DNA of 64,000 nt from Gigantopelta aegis (taxonomy: Eukaryota; Mollusca; Gastropoda; Neomphalida; Peltospiridae): NCBI RefSeq assembly GCF_016097555.1, contig NC_054706.1:42183118-42247117 (forward strand), written 5' to 3'. Made by a program: the position numbers and the translations under genes. A model generated the notes under the pieces. That model did not search any database, was not told where the DNA came from, and worked only from the letters and a program-made list of their open reading frames with translations. Position 1 is the stretch's first letter. Each line of letters opens with the position of its first letter. This document shows, piece by piece, positions 46,537 to 57,239 of this stretch.

Positions 46537-46998
46537 GGCCTCGGACCACAATTAATTTCACTATGTATTCTCATGTAGCCCCAGTGGCTGTAGCACTTTT
46601 ATTAATTTCACCAGGCCATTAGCATTTCACGGGAAACATTACCTGCCTGGGCCCATTGAACACTCGAAAGGACGACATCTGTTGTCCAGCTCTTTTCCGC
46701 GTTATATCAATGTAAACAAACACACGTGGGCTAAGGGACCGAATCACACCCATTTCTCTGCATTTTACACAAATTTTGCATGACTTCAATGTGCTCTGGG
46801 GGACATTATGCAGTATCCAGTGTAAACCAAGTGCACATATTCACTAACTGCATCCTCTTACCTGTCAAACCCAGTGTAACAATCCAGTATACTAAGCAGC
46901 TCCCCAGCCATTAATCACATCACAAGAAAACTATATTTTCTCGCATTAGCTTCCGTATTTTGGACAACCAAATGGGTGGATAACTCTAGTCTGAGGCC
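46537..46998 (+). repeat. Direct terminal repeat, right
   Basis: Same length and orientation as 42071-42532. The visible differences are ctcgg for ctcag, tgcctggg for tgcttggg, and gtaacaatcc for gtaagaatcc. Confidence 0.9.
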
Positions 46999-47249
46999 AT
47001 CTTCGGTTCAGTTAAAATACGAGGTTTTTTTTATAAATCCCTTTGCACTTTTTTGTAGGCAAAATAAGGAGTATGTCTTTTCTCAAAGTCTACCAACACA
47101 CAACAATATAATAACCAAACTACTCCCCCCCCCCCCCCCCCCCCCTCCCTTTTTTTTTTTTTGCTCTACGTTTATTGTTTTTTTTGAAGGGTGTGGTGCC
47201 GACCGGCCGCCCTCCTTTAATTTTCACCCAGCGAGAACACTGGTATTTG

Positions 47250-48187
47250 TATACGCAATGTTTTTTATTATTGTAATGTTTGAAAGTAGCCCAAACTATA
47301 TTTTACCTCCAGTAATTTTGTGCATATGAAAACAATTTTTAATTAGGAAGAAAATAAAATTTTATCTACTACAAACATTAGAACTACCAGAAACACATTG
47401 AATATACAGACACTGATATTATAAACAATAAACTATTTAAGATCTTTTTCCCCTGTAAATTGGTCATGGAACTGTATTAATTTGACTATACTAAAAGATC
47501 CCTTGATGTTAAAGGTGACACTCTCATTAGGCAATTTGTCATACCAAATCGTCACATATTGTCAGAACATGAAAATGATAATGCCTTACGTGACAAGTTG
47601 TGTCAAAGTCATAATGATTAGAATATGACCTATTTCTCATGTAAGTACTCAGCCAATCAAATCAGGTTAAAGTTCAATCATCTAGAGATTTGTAACTTCT
47701 AATTTTTTGGTTGCATATGTTTACAAACATGTCAAAATGTCTGGATTTCGTCGATCAGCTCATTTTGAACATTCATATTTTCTTTATTTTAGTGGAATTT
47801 TTATGCACTTGTATTTCCCACTCAAATATGTTTAATGTGGAGAGCTTTGTTAGAATCTTATGACGTAACATCTTTGCACATGATACGTTTTGTGTCGCTA
47901 CAGGAAGTTCTCATTCTGATTTGTTAGAGCCAACAAATCACATGTGACAAGTCGGTGTGACAAATCGTATAGTGAGAACGCCACTGTATGAAAAATATAG
48001 TGGGTTTCCTCCAAGTCCATAATGTCTGAATTATTAGAGGTAATTATCAATGATGAATAAATCAGTGTGCTCTAGTGGGTCATTAAACAAAACAAATTAT
48101 AACTTTTTAAGGTTTTGTTTCTTTTTGAGTAAAATACTGATTGAGGGAATGATTTTAGTAATTTCTCAATGAAATGTCTGTTTTTAG
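47250..48187 (+). other. Intron 1 end; SINE tail remnant
   Basis: AT-rich. 48000-48101 matches the final part of a SINE (gtgggtttcctcc through tcattaaacaaaacaaatt) and is diverged. No gene is seen. The intron ends with the acceptor tttttag at 48187. Confidence 0.6.
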
Positions 48188-48340
48188 CTTCAGGTAGATC
48201 CAATCCAGCAATCTCAGGGGTCACTCTATCAAGGTTTAATCCATGCTGTCAGGAAGATAGCTGTTGAGGAAGGAATATCAGCATTTTGGAAAGGCCATGT
48301 ACCTGCTCAGGCGTTATCCATTTTCTATGGTATAGCTCAG
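48188..48340 (+). CDS. SLC25A19: Mitochondrial thiamine pyrophosphate carrier, coding exon 2
   Basis: 51 codons between acceptor ttttag (48187) and donor cag|gtttgt (48341), both in phase 0. It reads [10 protein letters not shown], then [38 protein letters not shown]. This covers the matrix helix and second membrane helix of carrier repeat 1, with the family-typical EEG...[10 protein letters not shown] second AG six bases on (48193) is an alternative acceptor that would drop LQ. Homologues keep LQ. Confidence 0.93.
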
Positions 48341-48974
48341 GTTTGTAATCACATAACTGTTATTTACTCGAGGATAAACAGGTACTGAGAAAATTTCCGT
48401 CCGGTTTCATTGATACAGTTGACATTAAATAAACATGAGACTGGTTTCGTCCACTGCTCATTTTAAAGGGGTAAGCTATCATGTTAAACATATGAGCCAT
48501 TTCGAAAATTACGGATTTCCTGAGGATGTCAATGTGACATCAGGCTCGCCAGAGTCTATGAATACGAATATGTTTATTTGGATTGCTAATCATTTGACAG
48601 CATGTTCCACACAGACTTATTTTCAGGCTTATTTTAATAAAGATGTTTTGCAGATTTTTAAATGAAAATAATAATATGCCTGTAATAAGAGAAAATATCC
48701 TACTGGTCCAACTGGAGGGTACTAAAGGTTTCATCTCAGTCCTTCAGTCTGTCTGTCTGTCCTACAAACAGTTTTATGGATGTTTTTTTCCCACAATGCC
48801 TCGAGATATTAAGCTGAAATTTTGTGTACATGGCTGTGTATACAGATCAAGTGTGACTTTAATGAGATTTGATACATTTTGACAGTTATGGCCCTTGAAC
48901 TTCGAGGAAAAAAAAGTATTGGACCCTGTAGGGGACATGTATTTCTTTAGTAGTACTCTCAGAGCCGTTCATCG
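48341..48974 (+). other. Intron 2, first part; no gene
   Basis: AT-rich. 48730-48960 (from tctgtctgtctgtcctacaa to ttatggcccttgaacttcga) resembles a dispersed mollusc repeat that I recognise only loosely. Confidence 0.45.
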
Positions 48975-50745
48975 GTCCCGGAGTTGGGAATGTCACACTA
49001 CTCCTCGTAATGAATTTGATCATCAGGATTGCGTGGGTCCCAGAGTTGGGAATGTCGCACTCCTCCTCATAATGAATTTGATCATCAGGATTGCGTGGGT
49101 CCCGGAGTTGGGAATGTCACACTCCTCCTCATAATGAATTTGATCATCAGGATTGCGTGGGTCCCGGAGTTGGGAATGTTAGCACTCCTCCTCATAATGA
49201 ATTTGATCATCAGGATTGTGTGGGTCTGGAGTTGGGAATGTCAGCACTCCTCATAATGAATTTGATCATCAGGATTGCGTGGGTCCCGGAGTTGGGGATG
49301 TCACACTCCTCCTCATAATGAATTTGATCATCAGGATTGCGTGGGTCCTGGAGTTGGGGATGTCACACTCCTCCTCATAATGAATTTGATCATCAGGATT
49401 GCGTGGGTCCCAGAGTTGGGAATGTCACACTCCTCATAATGAATTTGATCATCAGGATTGCGTGGGTCCCTGAGTTGGAAATGTCACACTCCTCCTCATA
49501 ATGAATTTGATCATCAGGATTGTGTGGGTCCCGGAGTTGGGAATGTCAGCACTCCTCATAATGAATTTGATCATCAGGATTGTGTGGGTCCCAGAGTTGG
49601 GAATGTCACACTCCTCCTCATAATGAATTTGATCATCAGGATTGCGTGGGTCCCAGAGTTGGGAATGTCACACTCCTCCTCATAATGAATTTGATCATCA
49701 GGATTGCGTGGGTCCCTGAGTTGGAAATGTCACACTCCTCCTCATAATGAATTTGATCATCAGGATTGTGTGGGTCCTGGAGTTGGGAATGTCACACTCC
49801 TCATAATGAATTTGTTCATCAGGATTGCGTGGGTCCCGGAGTTGGGAATGTCACACTCCTCCCCATAATGAATTTGATCATCAGGATTGTGTGGGTCCCG
49901 GAGTTGGGAATGTCAGCACTCGTCCTCATAATGAATTTGTTCATCAGGATTGTGTGGGTCCTGGAGTTAGGAATGTCAGCACTCCTACCCATATCAATTT
50001 TAGAGAGAGAGAGAGTACCTTTATTATGCCCCTATACCACTAAGGTTTCGGGCATGTCTGTCGCAGGCCAGGTCTCTGTATAGCCAGTGGTCTGGTCTGG
50101 GACAGATATCAATTTGATTGTCAGGATTGCATGGGTCCAGGAGTTGGGAATGTCACACTCCTCCCCATATCAATTTGATCATCAGTATTTCATGGATCCC
50201 ACTCATGTCAGCACTCCTCCTCAATGAATTTGATCATCAGGATTGTGTGGGTCCCGGATTTGGGAATGTCAGCACTCCTCCCCATATCAATTTGATCATC
50301 AGTATTTCATGGATCCCAGAGTTGGGAATGTCAGCACTCCTCCCCATAATGAATTTGATCATCAGGATTTTGTGGGTCCCGGAGTTGGGAATGTCAGCAC
50401 TCCTCCCCATATCAATTTGATCATCAGGATTGTGTGGGTCCCGGAGTTGGGAATGTCAGCACTCCTCCCCATAATGAATTTGATCATCAGGATTGTGTGG
50501 GTCCCGGAGTTGGGAATGTCAGCACTCCTCCCCATATCAATTTGATCATCAGTATTTCATGGATCCCAGAGTTGGGAATGTCAGCACTCCTCCCCATAAT
50601 GAATTTGATCATCAGGATTGTGTGGGTCCCGGAGTTGGGAATGTCAGCACTCCTCCCCATATCAATTTGATCATCAGTATTTCATGGATCCCAGAGTTGG
50701 GAATGTCAGCACTCCTCCTCATATGAATTTGATCATCAGGATTCC
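48975..50745 (+). repeat. Minisatellite, about 62-bp unit, about 28 copies
   Basis: The unit contains gggtcccggagttgggaatg, cacactcctcctcataatga and atttgatcatcaggattg. Copies vary by small indels and by an alternate form (ccatatcaatttgatcatca then tatttcatggatccc) in the right half. Because 62 is not a multiple of three, all three frames stay partly open, producing false proteins rich in GVGNVSTPPHNEFDHQDCVG. Confidence 0.93.
50001..50105 (-). mobile_element. 105-bp short retroposon in the minisatellite
   Basis: Flanked by the 10-bp duplication atatcaattt (49991-50000 and 50106-50115). Read on the - strand it starts ctgtcccagaccagaccact and ends in a (CT)n tail. It is related to 2871-2946 and 58455-58525. 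Confidence 0.75.
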
Positions 50746-51299
50746 ATCGGATTCCGTCAGATCCCGTTGTTTGGACCATCAGCCTGAAGGCAGTACATTG
50801 ATCCAGTTAACGACAGTCGAGTGGCTTGCAATTTGATAACAGATTTCCTTCATGATCAATCTGCTTTGAATGCAGGTGATTCAGACGATGTACACAAGAT
50901 ATCTTTAAGGCTTGGCTGCTGGTTACCTAGTCTTGGACATTGCGCTGCACTTGGATAACACCTTTAAAGTTTGTGTCTGCTGTACAGTTTCTGCATTGGT
51001 TAACCGTATCGTATCTGGTTTTTAACATACAGGCTGGATTATCAATTTAGCTCATAACAAGGTGGTACACTCGTCAGTTAAGACCTTGCAGTTTTTAATT
51101 GCCTTGGAGGCAATGAAAATGAAGGGTAGTTTTCAGCCAGCCATATAGGCAAAAAGGTGGACAAGTCAACAGAATCAGAAACAGTCTCAAGACAGGAGAC
51201 GTTCTGGTTCCGGTAATTTACAGACTGGTCAGCAGTCAAAGCAAAACTGACTTCAACCAGCTGAATCCCATCTTTTCAGACTAACTTAATTTGTGACTC
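50746..51299 (+). other. Probable DIRS element 5' part, no clear ORF
   Basis: Sequence between the minisatellite and the reverse-transcriptase remnant. Short protein-like pieces occur, but no domain can be named. By position it may be the first ORF of the DIRS-like element. Confidence 0.35.
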
Positions 51300-52803
51300 G
51301 GATTTGATGCTTCCAGTGTGTTCAACACCAGTTGAAATAACCAATATCAGAAGCCAACTCAGAAGTATTGAAGAAACTGGGACGTTTTTCCTCGTATTCT
51401 AAGATATGATTATTGGCTGCTGGTGTGTTTTACCCCATCGAAGAGAAGTTCAGCATTCACTGTAACATATTCTAGTAACTAGCTATGGATAAGTTAGTGG
51501 AGAAGGGTTTTAAAGATCTAACTCACGAGTATTATTTGGAAATATTTCTGGTTCCAAAGAAAGATTTGGACGATGCACAATCTTGCATACTTCAACCAGA
51601 ATTATCTACATCATTCACCCAGATTCAAGATGTTGATGGCTCAGAATGTGAAGGCGGTTGTACAGCCTGGAAATTGGCCAACATCTTTAAATCTCAAGAA
51701 CCAGTAATGTTCTGTCATTGGCAGAGTGTTTTGGGTCTACTAACATAGCCGAATCGAACTATAACAGGTTCAAGTCTTCCTGAATCCTTATATACATGTA
51801 GTGTTGGACGATCTTAGCATGATCATCAGTCTCCCAGAAAGCTTAGTGGCCAGTCTTTAGTGGTGGCTTCAATGGAGTCTCTTTGCTACCATTTCAAATG
51901 ACTTGCAATCTTTATGTCTCTTTATGCCATCTTTATGTGCCTCATTGGAAGGCTGGGGAGCACATCTTGATGATCAGACAACATCAGGGAGAAAGTCGGC
52001 TTATACGAGTTGTCATGGTGGAACTCACTCCAGCAGACTACTATGATCTGGTGGATGACATTCCTCTTAAGTTAAGAGCAAGACACATTCCTGGAGTTTC
52101 GAATGTGTTAGCAGACATGTTATCTAGGCTGTCCGCTCCTCAAGCCACGGAGTGGCTGCTACATCCGGAAGCATATCAGTATGTGTCAGAGACTATGGAC
52201 TCGACACATAGATCAGCTAAATCATCAGCTACAGGTTTACATCGCACCAGTACTGGATCCAGAAGCCTTGGATTTAGACACAGTAGCAATAAGCTAGGAA
52301 GCTATAGACACATACACCTTCCCTCTGCCGATACTTCTTCTGAGGGTACTCCAAAGGTTTCAGCAATACTGTTGTCTACTGTTACTCATAGCATCAATGT
52401 GGCTGAATGTGCTATTTGCAACATGGCTCGATGATCAGCTTCAGGTTTACGTTTTGCCGGTTCCAGATCCAGAAGCTCTTGACTTAGATGCTTTAGCCAT
52501 AAGTTGGGAAAATACAGATGCATACACCTTCCCTCCACTGATACACTTTCGTGCTGATGTGTCATTAAACTTTCATTCATTCCACCAATTCTTCTACTGA
52601 GGTTGCTTTAAAACTGTTGTCACTTGTTATTCATAGCGCCAATGTGGCCAAATTGTCAGTGGTATCCAGACCTGCTTCGACTCCCAGATGCATACCTGTT
52701 TCCTTTGCCAGACTGGGTAAAGCTACTACTTCATCCCGCATTGAGAGAGCATCATCTAAATCCATGGTTGTCCCGACTACACATGTAGACCTTATTCCGG
52801 ATT
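51300..52803 (+). pseudogene. DIRS-like retrotransposon RT-RNase H remnant
   Basis: Broken frames of the RT/RNase H ORF. The RT start EYYLEIFLVPKKDLDD lies at 51527. An RNase H-like stretch SLEGWGAHLDDQTTSGRKSAY lies at about 51938 (in a shifted frame). LRARHIPGVSNVLADMLSRL at about 52072 and ATEWLLHPEAYQY follow. Then a segment of type LQVYxxPVxDPEALDLD occurs twice, at about 52220 and 52440, the result of a tandem duplication of about 220 bp. WYPDLLRLPDAYLFPLPDWV ends it at about 52655. These motifs match DIRS/Ngaro-type elements, which insert through a tyrosine recombinase instead of an integrase. The catalytic RT box is lost. Confidence 0.7.
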
Positions 52804-54537
52804 CAGGGCTCGAACTTTAAAGGTGGCAACAACTGCAATTGCCGTCGGTGAGATATAAACTGCCATCGGTTGGGGGCTCCTCACTGATGGCAAAATGTAT
52901 AAACGTGTATGAACATTATCTGCCAGTATTTAACATGGGTGCTTGGATCCTGGTTGGAGTTAATGGGTGTTTAGTTAGTACCACTTGATGCAACTAGTCA
53001 TGTGCGTACCCTGTGTTGTTGTATAATATACGTTCTCACTGCATTTTGCTCGCTTTCAAGTTATGCCGCCCCTTTTCACATTTGGCAGCCCAATTTGTTT
53101 TTCTGTGCCGCTCTTTATTTTTCGGCACTCTGTTATAATTTACAGCACCCAGCTTCGCTATTTCAAAATGCACACTTTTTTTATGCTGAAAAACATTGAT
53201 CAGTTTTCACACTGGACATCAAAGGAAACAAGTTGCGTTGTGTACGAAAGTGCAACTGACGAAAACCTTCAGTAGCTTACAACAGTGACTGCAACGTAAT
53301 TTAACACTATTTGTTAACAGCCTCTGTTGTGTCCCATACCAGTATCCATTTGTATGTTTGATACACACAATAAAAGTTATATTTTATTTTATCAATGAAA
53401 ACATTGTATTTTTATTGTTTCGGCAATCTCCGACTGAAAACCCCCCACTTATTTGGCGCCAAAATTGTCACGTGATCAAAACGGTCATTCTGTTATGTCC
53501 ACTAACTCGTGTATGATATTTTATCCTCAATTGCAAATTTAATTGGTTGTAACTGATGATTTTTACTTACTGTCATTTGTTTATTCAGCAATTCTTTATA
53601 AAATATTAGAAACATTTTTTGGGGTGTGTGTGTGTGAGACATATCACTGCTTATAAAAAGTGGTAGTGTGCAATATTAAAATCATTTATCGTGGGTGCCA
53701 AATAATATATACATTGCCTTTACAAAAACGAAACTACTTTTTATCAGCTGGCAATATCAAATCGATTGATTCATTTGATGAAGATGGAAATAAAAAGAAC
53801 AGAAAAATGTTATCCCACAGTAAGGGATCACTTAAAAAATTTCTTTAGTATTTTTCAGATATCTTAAAATCTTTATTAAAATAGTATTATTAAAACTGAT
53901 TGGTTTAGTGAAACGAATACCCGTGAATGTCAGACCGACACTCCATTTTAGCTGACAGTGCATAAAAGATAAGGCAGCTTGTACATCGTACCAACTTCTG
54001 AATACCAGATACTGAGGGGCAAAATAAGGGATAGGTATTTCCACAAAGTCGAGCAACACACAACGATATACGGTAACCAATCGTTACCTTTTTAAACAAA
54101 TTTTTTTGCTTTTCAGTGTTGTTTTTTTGTTGTTTTTTTAAATGGTGTGGTGGGGTGGTTGCATGACCACCCTGCTTTAATTTTTACGCAGCGAGAACAC
54201 TATACAATTTAAAGTCATCCATGGAATACTTTTCATGTCATATTCACTGAAAACTTGGGCAACTTTGTCTTAGAAACACCAGGTTCCGTTAAATGTTAGC
54301 TTATGCTAGTAACTATAAGTCCATGATTCGATTTATAATAAATTCTTGTTTATTGAAGTTTATTGACATATATTAAAGAAATATGTGTACATGTACATAC
54401 AGAAAAATAATCTTTCAGTCAAGTTTATTTGTTGCAAAAGTCAATTCAATAAAAATGCTGTCGGCATACTCAAAATTGCCATCGGTGGGCCTTTTCACTG
54501 ACAGCTATTTTTTTTTAATTCTTAAGTTCGAACCCTG
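52804..54537 (+). mobile_element. hAT-like element V (CAGGGCTCGAA ends) with X nested, copy C
   Basis: Left end cagggctcgaactttaaagg at 52804. Inverted right end (rc of ttcttaagttcgaaccctg) at 54537. It splits the DIRS coding sequence. X is nested inside from about 53024 to 54201, ending gcagcgagaacacta. There is no coding capacity. V and X join at the same point in copy A (35715), so they probably moved together. Confidence 0.6.
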
Positions 54538-55240
54538 CGGGTTAAAGAGCAAGGGTTTTTCTTCAAATCCACGAAGGCAATTTTGAAAGCTTATGATGTG
54601 TCATTGATTGCTGCCTTTAATATTTGGTGGCTGTGCTTTCACAGATGATGCCTTCAAAATAAGATCAAGCCACAGACAATTCACACTGAATTTACGGAAT
54701 TGCTGGTTATATCTCAGTAATAGCTACAGTTGGGAATACAGCGACTGCCTGAAAGTTAGCCTTGGTTCTGGAGATTCATGCAATGATTAAGGACTTTAAA
54801 ACAGGAGGATCAGATCCATCGTTTCTGATCTCTGAAATGGCACTTGAATCTTGAATGCCTTATGAACCAATGTCCATTGCATCTTTCAAAGCTTTGGCAA
54901 TGAAGACTGTGTTTCTGTTTTTTAACTTCATGCTCTTGATGTGGATATTGTTCTGTTTCGACATGGTGACGTGGTGAATTTTGAACTCTTAATGAATTTT
55001 GTGTCCACGATTGAGATGTCTGATCAGTGTTTTCGGATATATACTTTACAAGCCTTGTCTTTCATCTGGGGTTCACACGATGTCGAGAACTTGTCTTTCA
55101 TCTGGGGTTCACGCGATGTCGAGAACTTGTCTTTCATCTGGGGTTCACGCTATGTCGAGAACTTGTCTTTCATCTGGGGTTCACACGATGTCGAGAACTT
55201 GTCTTTCATCTGGGGTTCACACGATGTCGAGAACTTGTCT
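54538..55240 (+). pseudogene. DIRS-like tyrosine recombinase, N-terminal and central remnant
   Basis: Resumes the DIRS element after insertion V. KGFSSNPRRQF lies at 54550 (similar to the recombinase start). The clearest block is PYEPMSIASFKALAMKTVFL (about 54858-54920), which corresponds to the region just before the catalytic Arg of DIRS recombinases. The Arg itself is not preserved (decayed). The stretch ends in a fivefold 36-bp repeat. Confidence 0.5.
55054..55240 (+). repeat. 36-bp tandem repeat, five copies
   Basis: Unit cttgtctttcatctggggtt cacacgatgtcgagaa, five nearly identical copies. As 36 is a multiple of three, it encodes repeated LSFIWGSHDVEN in frame. It appears to have expanded from recombinase-coding DNA. 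Confidence 0.93.
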
Positions 55241-55253
55241 TTGTGTCTGGTTT

Positions 55254-55576
55254 GAGGGCGGGACGTAGCCCAGTGGTAAAGCATTTGCTTGATACGCGGT
55301 CGGCCTAGGATCGATCCCCATTGGTGGATCCATTGGGCTATTTTTCGTTCCAGCCAGTGCTCCACAACTGGTGTTAGAAAGGCCATGATATGTACTATCC
55401 GTCTGTGGGATGTTGCATATAAAAGATCCATTGCTGCTAATTGAAAAGAGTAGTCCATGAAATGGCAACAGCAGATTTCCTCTCTCAATATCTGTGTGAT
55501 CCTTAACCATGTATTGGATGCCATATAACCATAAATGTGTTGAGTGCATCGTTAAATAAAACATTTTTTTCCTTCC
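55254..55576 (+). repeat. SINE family B, full length
   Basis: Head gagggcgggacgtagcccag with box B-like ggatcgatcccc, shared body and tail. Flanked by ttgtgtctggttt at 55241-55253 and 55577-55589. It splits the DIRS recombinase remnant. Confidence 0.93.
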
Positions 55577-55589
55577 TTGTGTCTGGTTT

Positions 55590-55965
55590 AGGCCCTTAAG
55601 AACTACATATATATTGAGAGAATTTAAACTTTCTAAATTGGTTGGAAAAGACTATTTCAGCATCATTTAACAGACATTTCCATGATCACTCTGTCAATGT
55701 TGATGAGATCAATAATGGTTCATACCTATGAAGATGAAGGTTTGCGTCCTCCTTCAGCCTCTAACCCACACAGGTTACAAGCTCTTGCATCAACAGTGTC
55801 TGCACTGCAATACACCTCTTAACGGGTTGTTTCAGGACCACTGACTCCGTCTTCAAGATGTCTCCACTGAACATGTTGATGGATTCCATCACCTTAGTCC
55901 AGCCTTTGCAGCACATGCTCGGGTGAATATCGGCTGTCCTTGTTGACGATAAAACATCATTGCTG
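55590..55965 (+). pseudogene. DIRS-like tyrosine recombinase, C-terminal remnant
   Basis: Contains EDEGLRPPSASNPHRLQALA (about 55732), resembling the conserved VRPPSAHS...R region near the His-x2-Arg box of DIRS recombinases, with following stops. It continues the element broken at 55241. Confidence 0.45.
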
Positions 55966-56542
55966 GGATCGCTGGACTGTATTCGGAAATGTCATTCTAA
56001 CCGACAGTAGAGACTTATATTGTTTTCTACACTATATTACGTTTTGCACTTATTTAGTGAGGAGTCTTTTGTCAGGTGACATTAACTTTTTTTGCATTTT
56101 GCGTACACTGTTTGTAACCTTGAAGCTGTTTGGTTCATTGTTCTGGCAGATGCTACCATAGTACTTGTTATTATATTAACATTATTGCATGGCCCTTGCA
56201 TCACTGGTGATGGATCAGCTAAGCATATGGCTCAAATCATCTACTGTGTCAGAACTGGTTTATGGGAAGAAGACGATGGCATCTTGAATCACAGAACCAT
56301 GTACCTGCTGTTGAATGCTGCCATTTGTTTGAGGCTAGGCTAATTTGAAACGAAATGAAGAAAATGTTTATAGTTTTCTCTTTCATGAATACTTAGCCTC
56401 ACCGCAAGAGTTTATACCCTTTTTGCCTCCTCGTTTGTGTTTCTCTGTTCGATGCCACTCAGGGGAAAGAAGGAAGTTTCAATCATAAGACCAGAAAAAT
56501 AAGCATTGGCAGATTTTATTGACTGTTAAGATGTATGGACCA
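55966..56542. other. Intron, no gene
   Basis: Moderately AT-rich. Short frames have no homology, and a DIRS 3' end could lie here. Confidence 0.45.
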
Positions 56543-56693
56543 GGGCCCATATTTTTCGAAGCCATCTTAGCCTTATGAAATCGTAAAACCATCGTAGGAT
56601 GTGACGTCACTACAGCACGTGCCATAGTGACATCATAGCTTACGATGGTTTTACAATTTCGTAGGCTAAGATTGTTTCGAAAATACTGGCCCC
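56543..56693. mobile_element. Palindromic MITE, about 70-bp arms
   Basis: gggcccatatttttcgaagc to ggatgtgacgtcact pairs with the inverted right arm ending ttcgaaaatactggcccc. The centre is about 10 bp. It would fold into a long hairpin if transcribed within the SLC25A19 intron. Confidence 0.8.
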
Positions 56694-57239
56694 GTCTATT
56701 AACATAGGGGGAAAATGCCATTTGTTTGAGGTCAGGCTAAGTATTTATGAAGAAAACGATCCAAATTTTCAACAGAAAAGCTGAATATTGCAGTGTTAAG
56801 TATTCCACTTTTTGGAGATGGATTTAAAGGGATAGTAAAGTCAAATATGAGCATTATGTGTTGGAAAGATGCATACCCGTACCATCAACACATACTGACA
56901 CTTTAACAAATGAAAAACGCGTAATTTTAGAGTTAATAGAAAAACATGATTATTCCTGCTAACTGGGTCAGGCATTTTCTTTTGTTTTCGATGCGTCCGG
57001 AATTCTAGCTTGGGTTGAAGTGACATCATCTCCGACCAACTCCTGTATGTCATTTATGACAAGTTGCTACGACAAGGTGCTTCCCTTTGATCAACCTGAC
57101 TTGTAACACAACATAAATGACTTGATAGTATAATAAACTATTTAACTAAATATATTTCAGTTTGCATTAATAGAACAAAATGGGGTTATTGTATTTTTCT
57201 CTCTTAAAAAAATCCAAAGAAAAAATGCATATTATTAGG
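56694..57239. other. Intron, no gene
   Basis: 56829-57060 (aaagggatagtaaagtcaaa to gaccaactcctgtatg) looks like a dispersed repeat but has no second copy here. Otherwise AT-rich. Confidence 0.4.

Larger units (their letters stand above)
42071..46998 (+). mobile_element. 4.9-kb element with 462-bp direct terminal repeats, Mutator-like transposase and His-Cys-box endonuclease
   Basis: Two 462-bp direct repeats bound it (42071-42532 and 46537-46998), with about three differences by eye. Each repeat starts ggcctcagac and ends gtctgaggcc, so the outer ends are inverted. atct flanks the element (42067-42070 and 46999-47002). The interrupted sequence continues across it as in the related repeat copies at 40831 and 53925, confirming the insertion. 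The cargo is a Mutator-like transposase gene (+) and a convergent small endonuclease gene (-). No reverse transcriptase is present. Confidence 0.75.
41188..47242 (+). mobile_element. hAT-like repeat X, copy B, with 4.9-kb element nested
   Basis: The ends are inverted: cagtgttctcgctgc at 41188 and the rc of gcgagaacactg ending 47242. gtatttg flanks both sides (41181-41187 and 47243-47249). The CAGTG start fits hAT, although that group usually makes 8-bp duplications. Removing the nested element (42071-46998) leaves about 1.1 kb that matches copies A and C. There is no coding capacity. Confidence 0.65.

Noticed and set aside
42071..46998. LTR retrotransposon
   Set aside because: Direct terminal repeats suggest it, but no gag, RT, primer-binding site or polypurine tract is visible, and the encoded enzyme is Mutator-like.
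48975..50745. CRISPR-like array
   Set aside because: Units are contiguous with no unique spacers, and the context is eukaryotic.
48895..50836. Series of overlapping 70-105 codon frames
   Set aside because: All follow the 62-bp tandem unit in rotating frames. No start, domain or conservation beyond the repeat.
55254..55330. True tRNA gene
   Set aside because: Box A and B-like words belong to the SINE head. The sequence continues into the SINE body and the cloverleaf is not complete.
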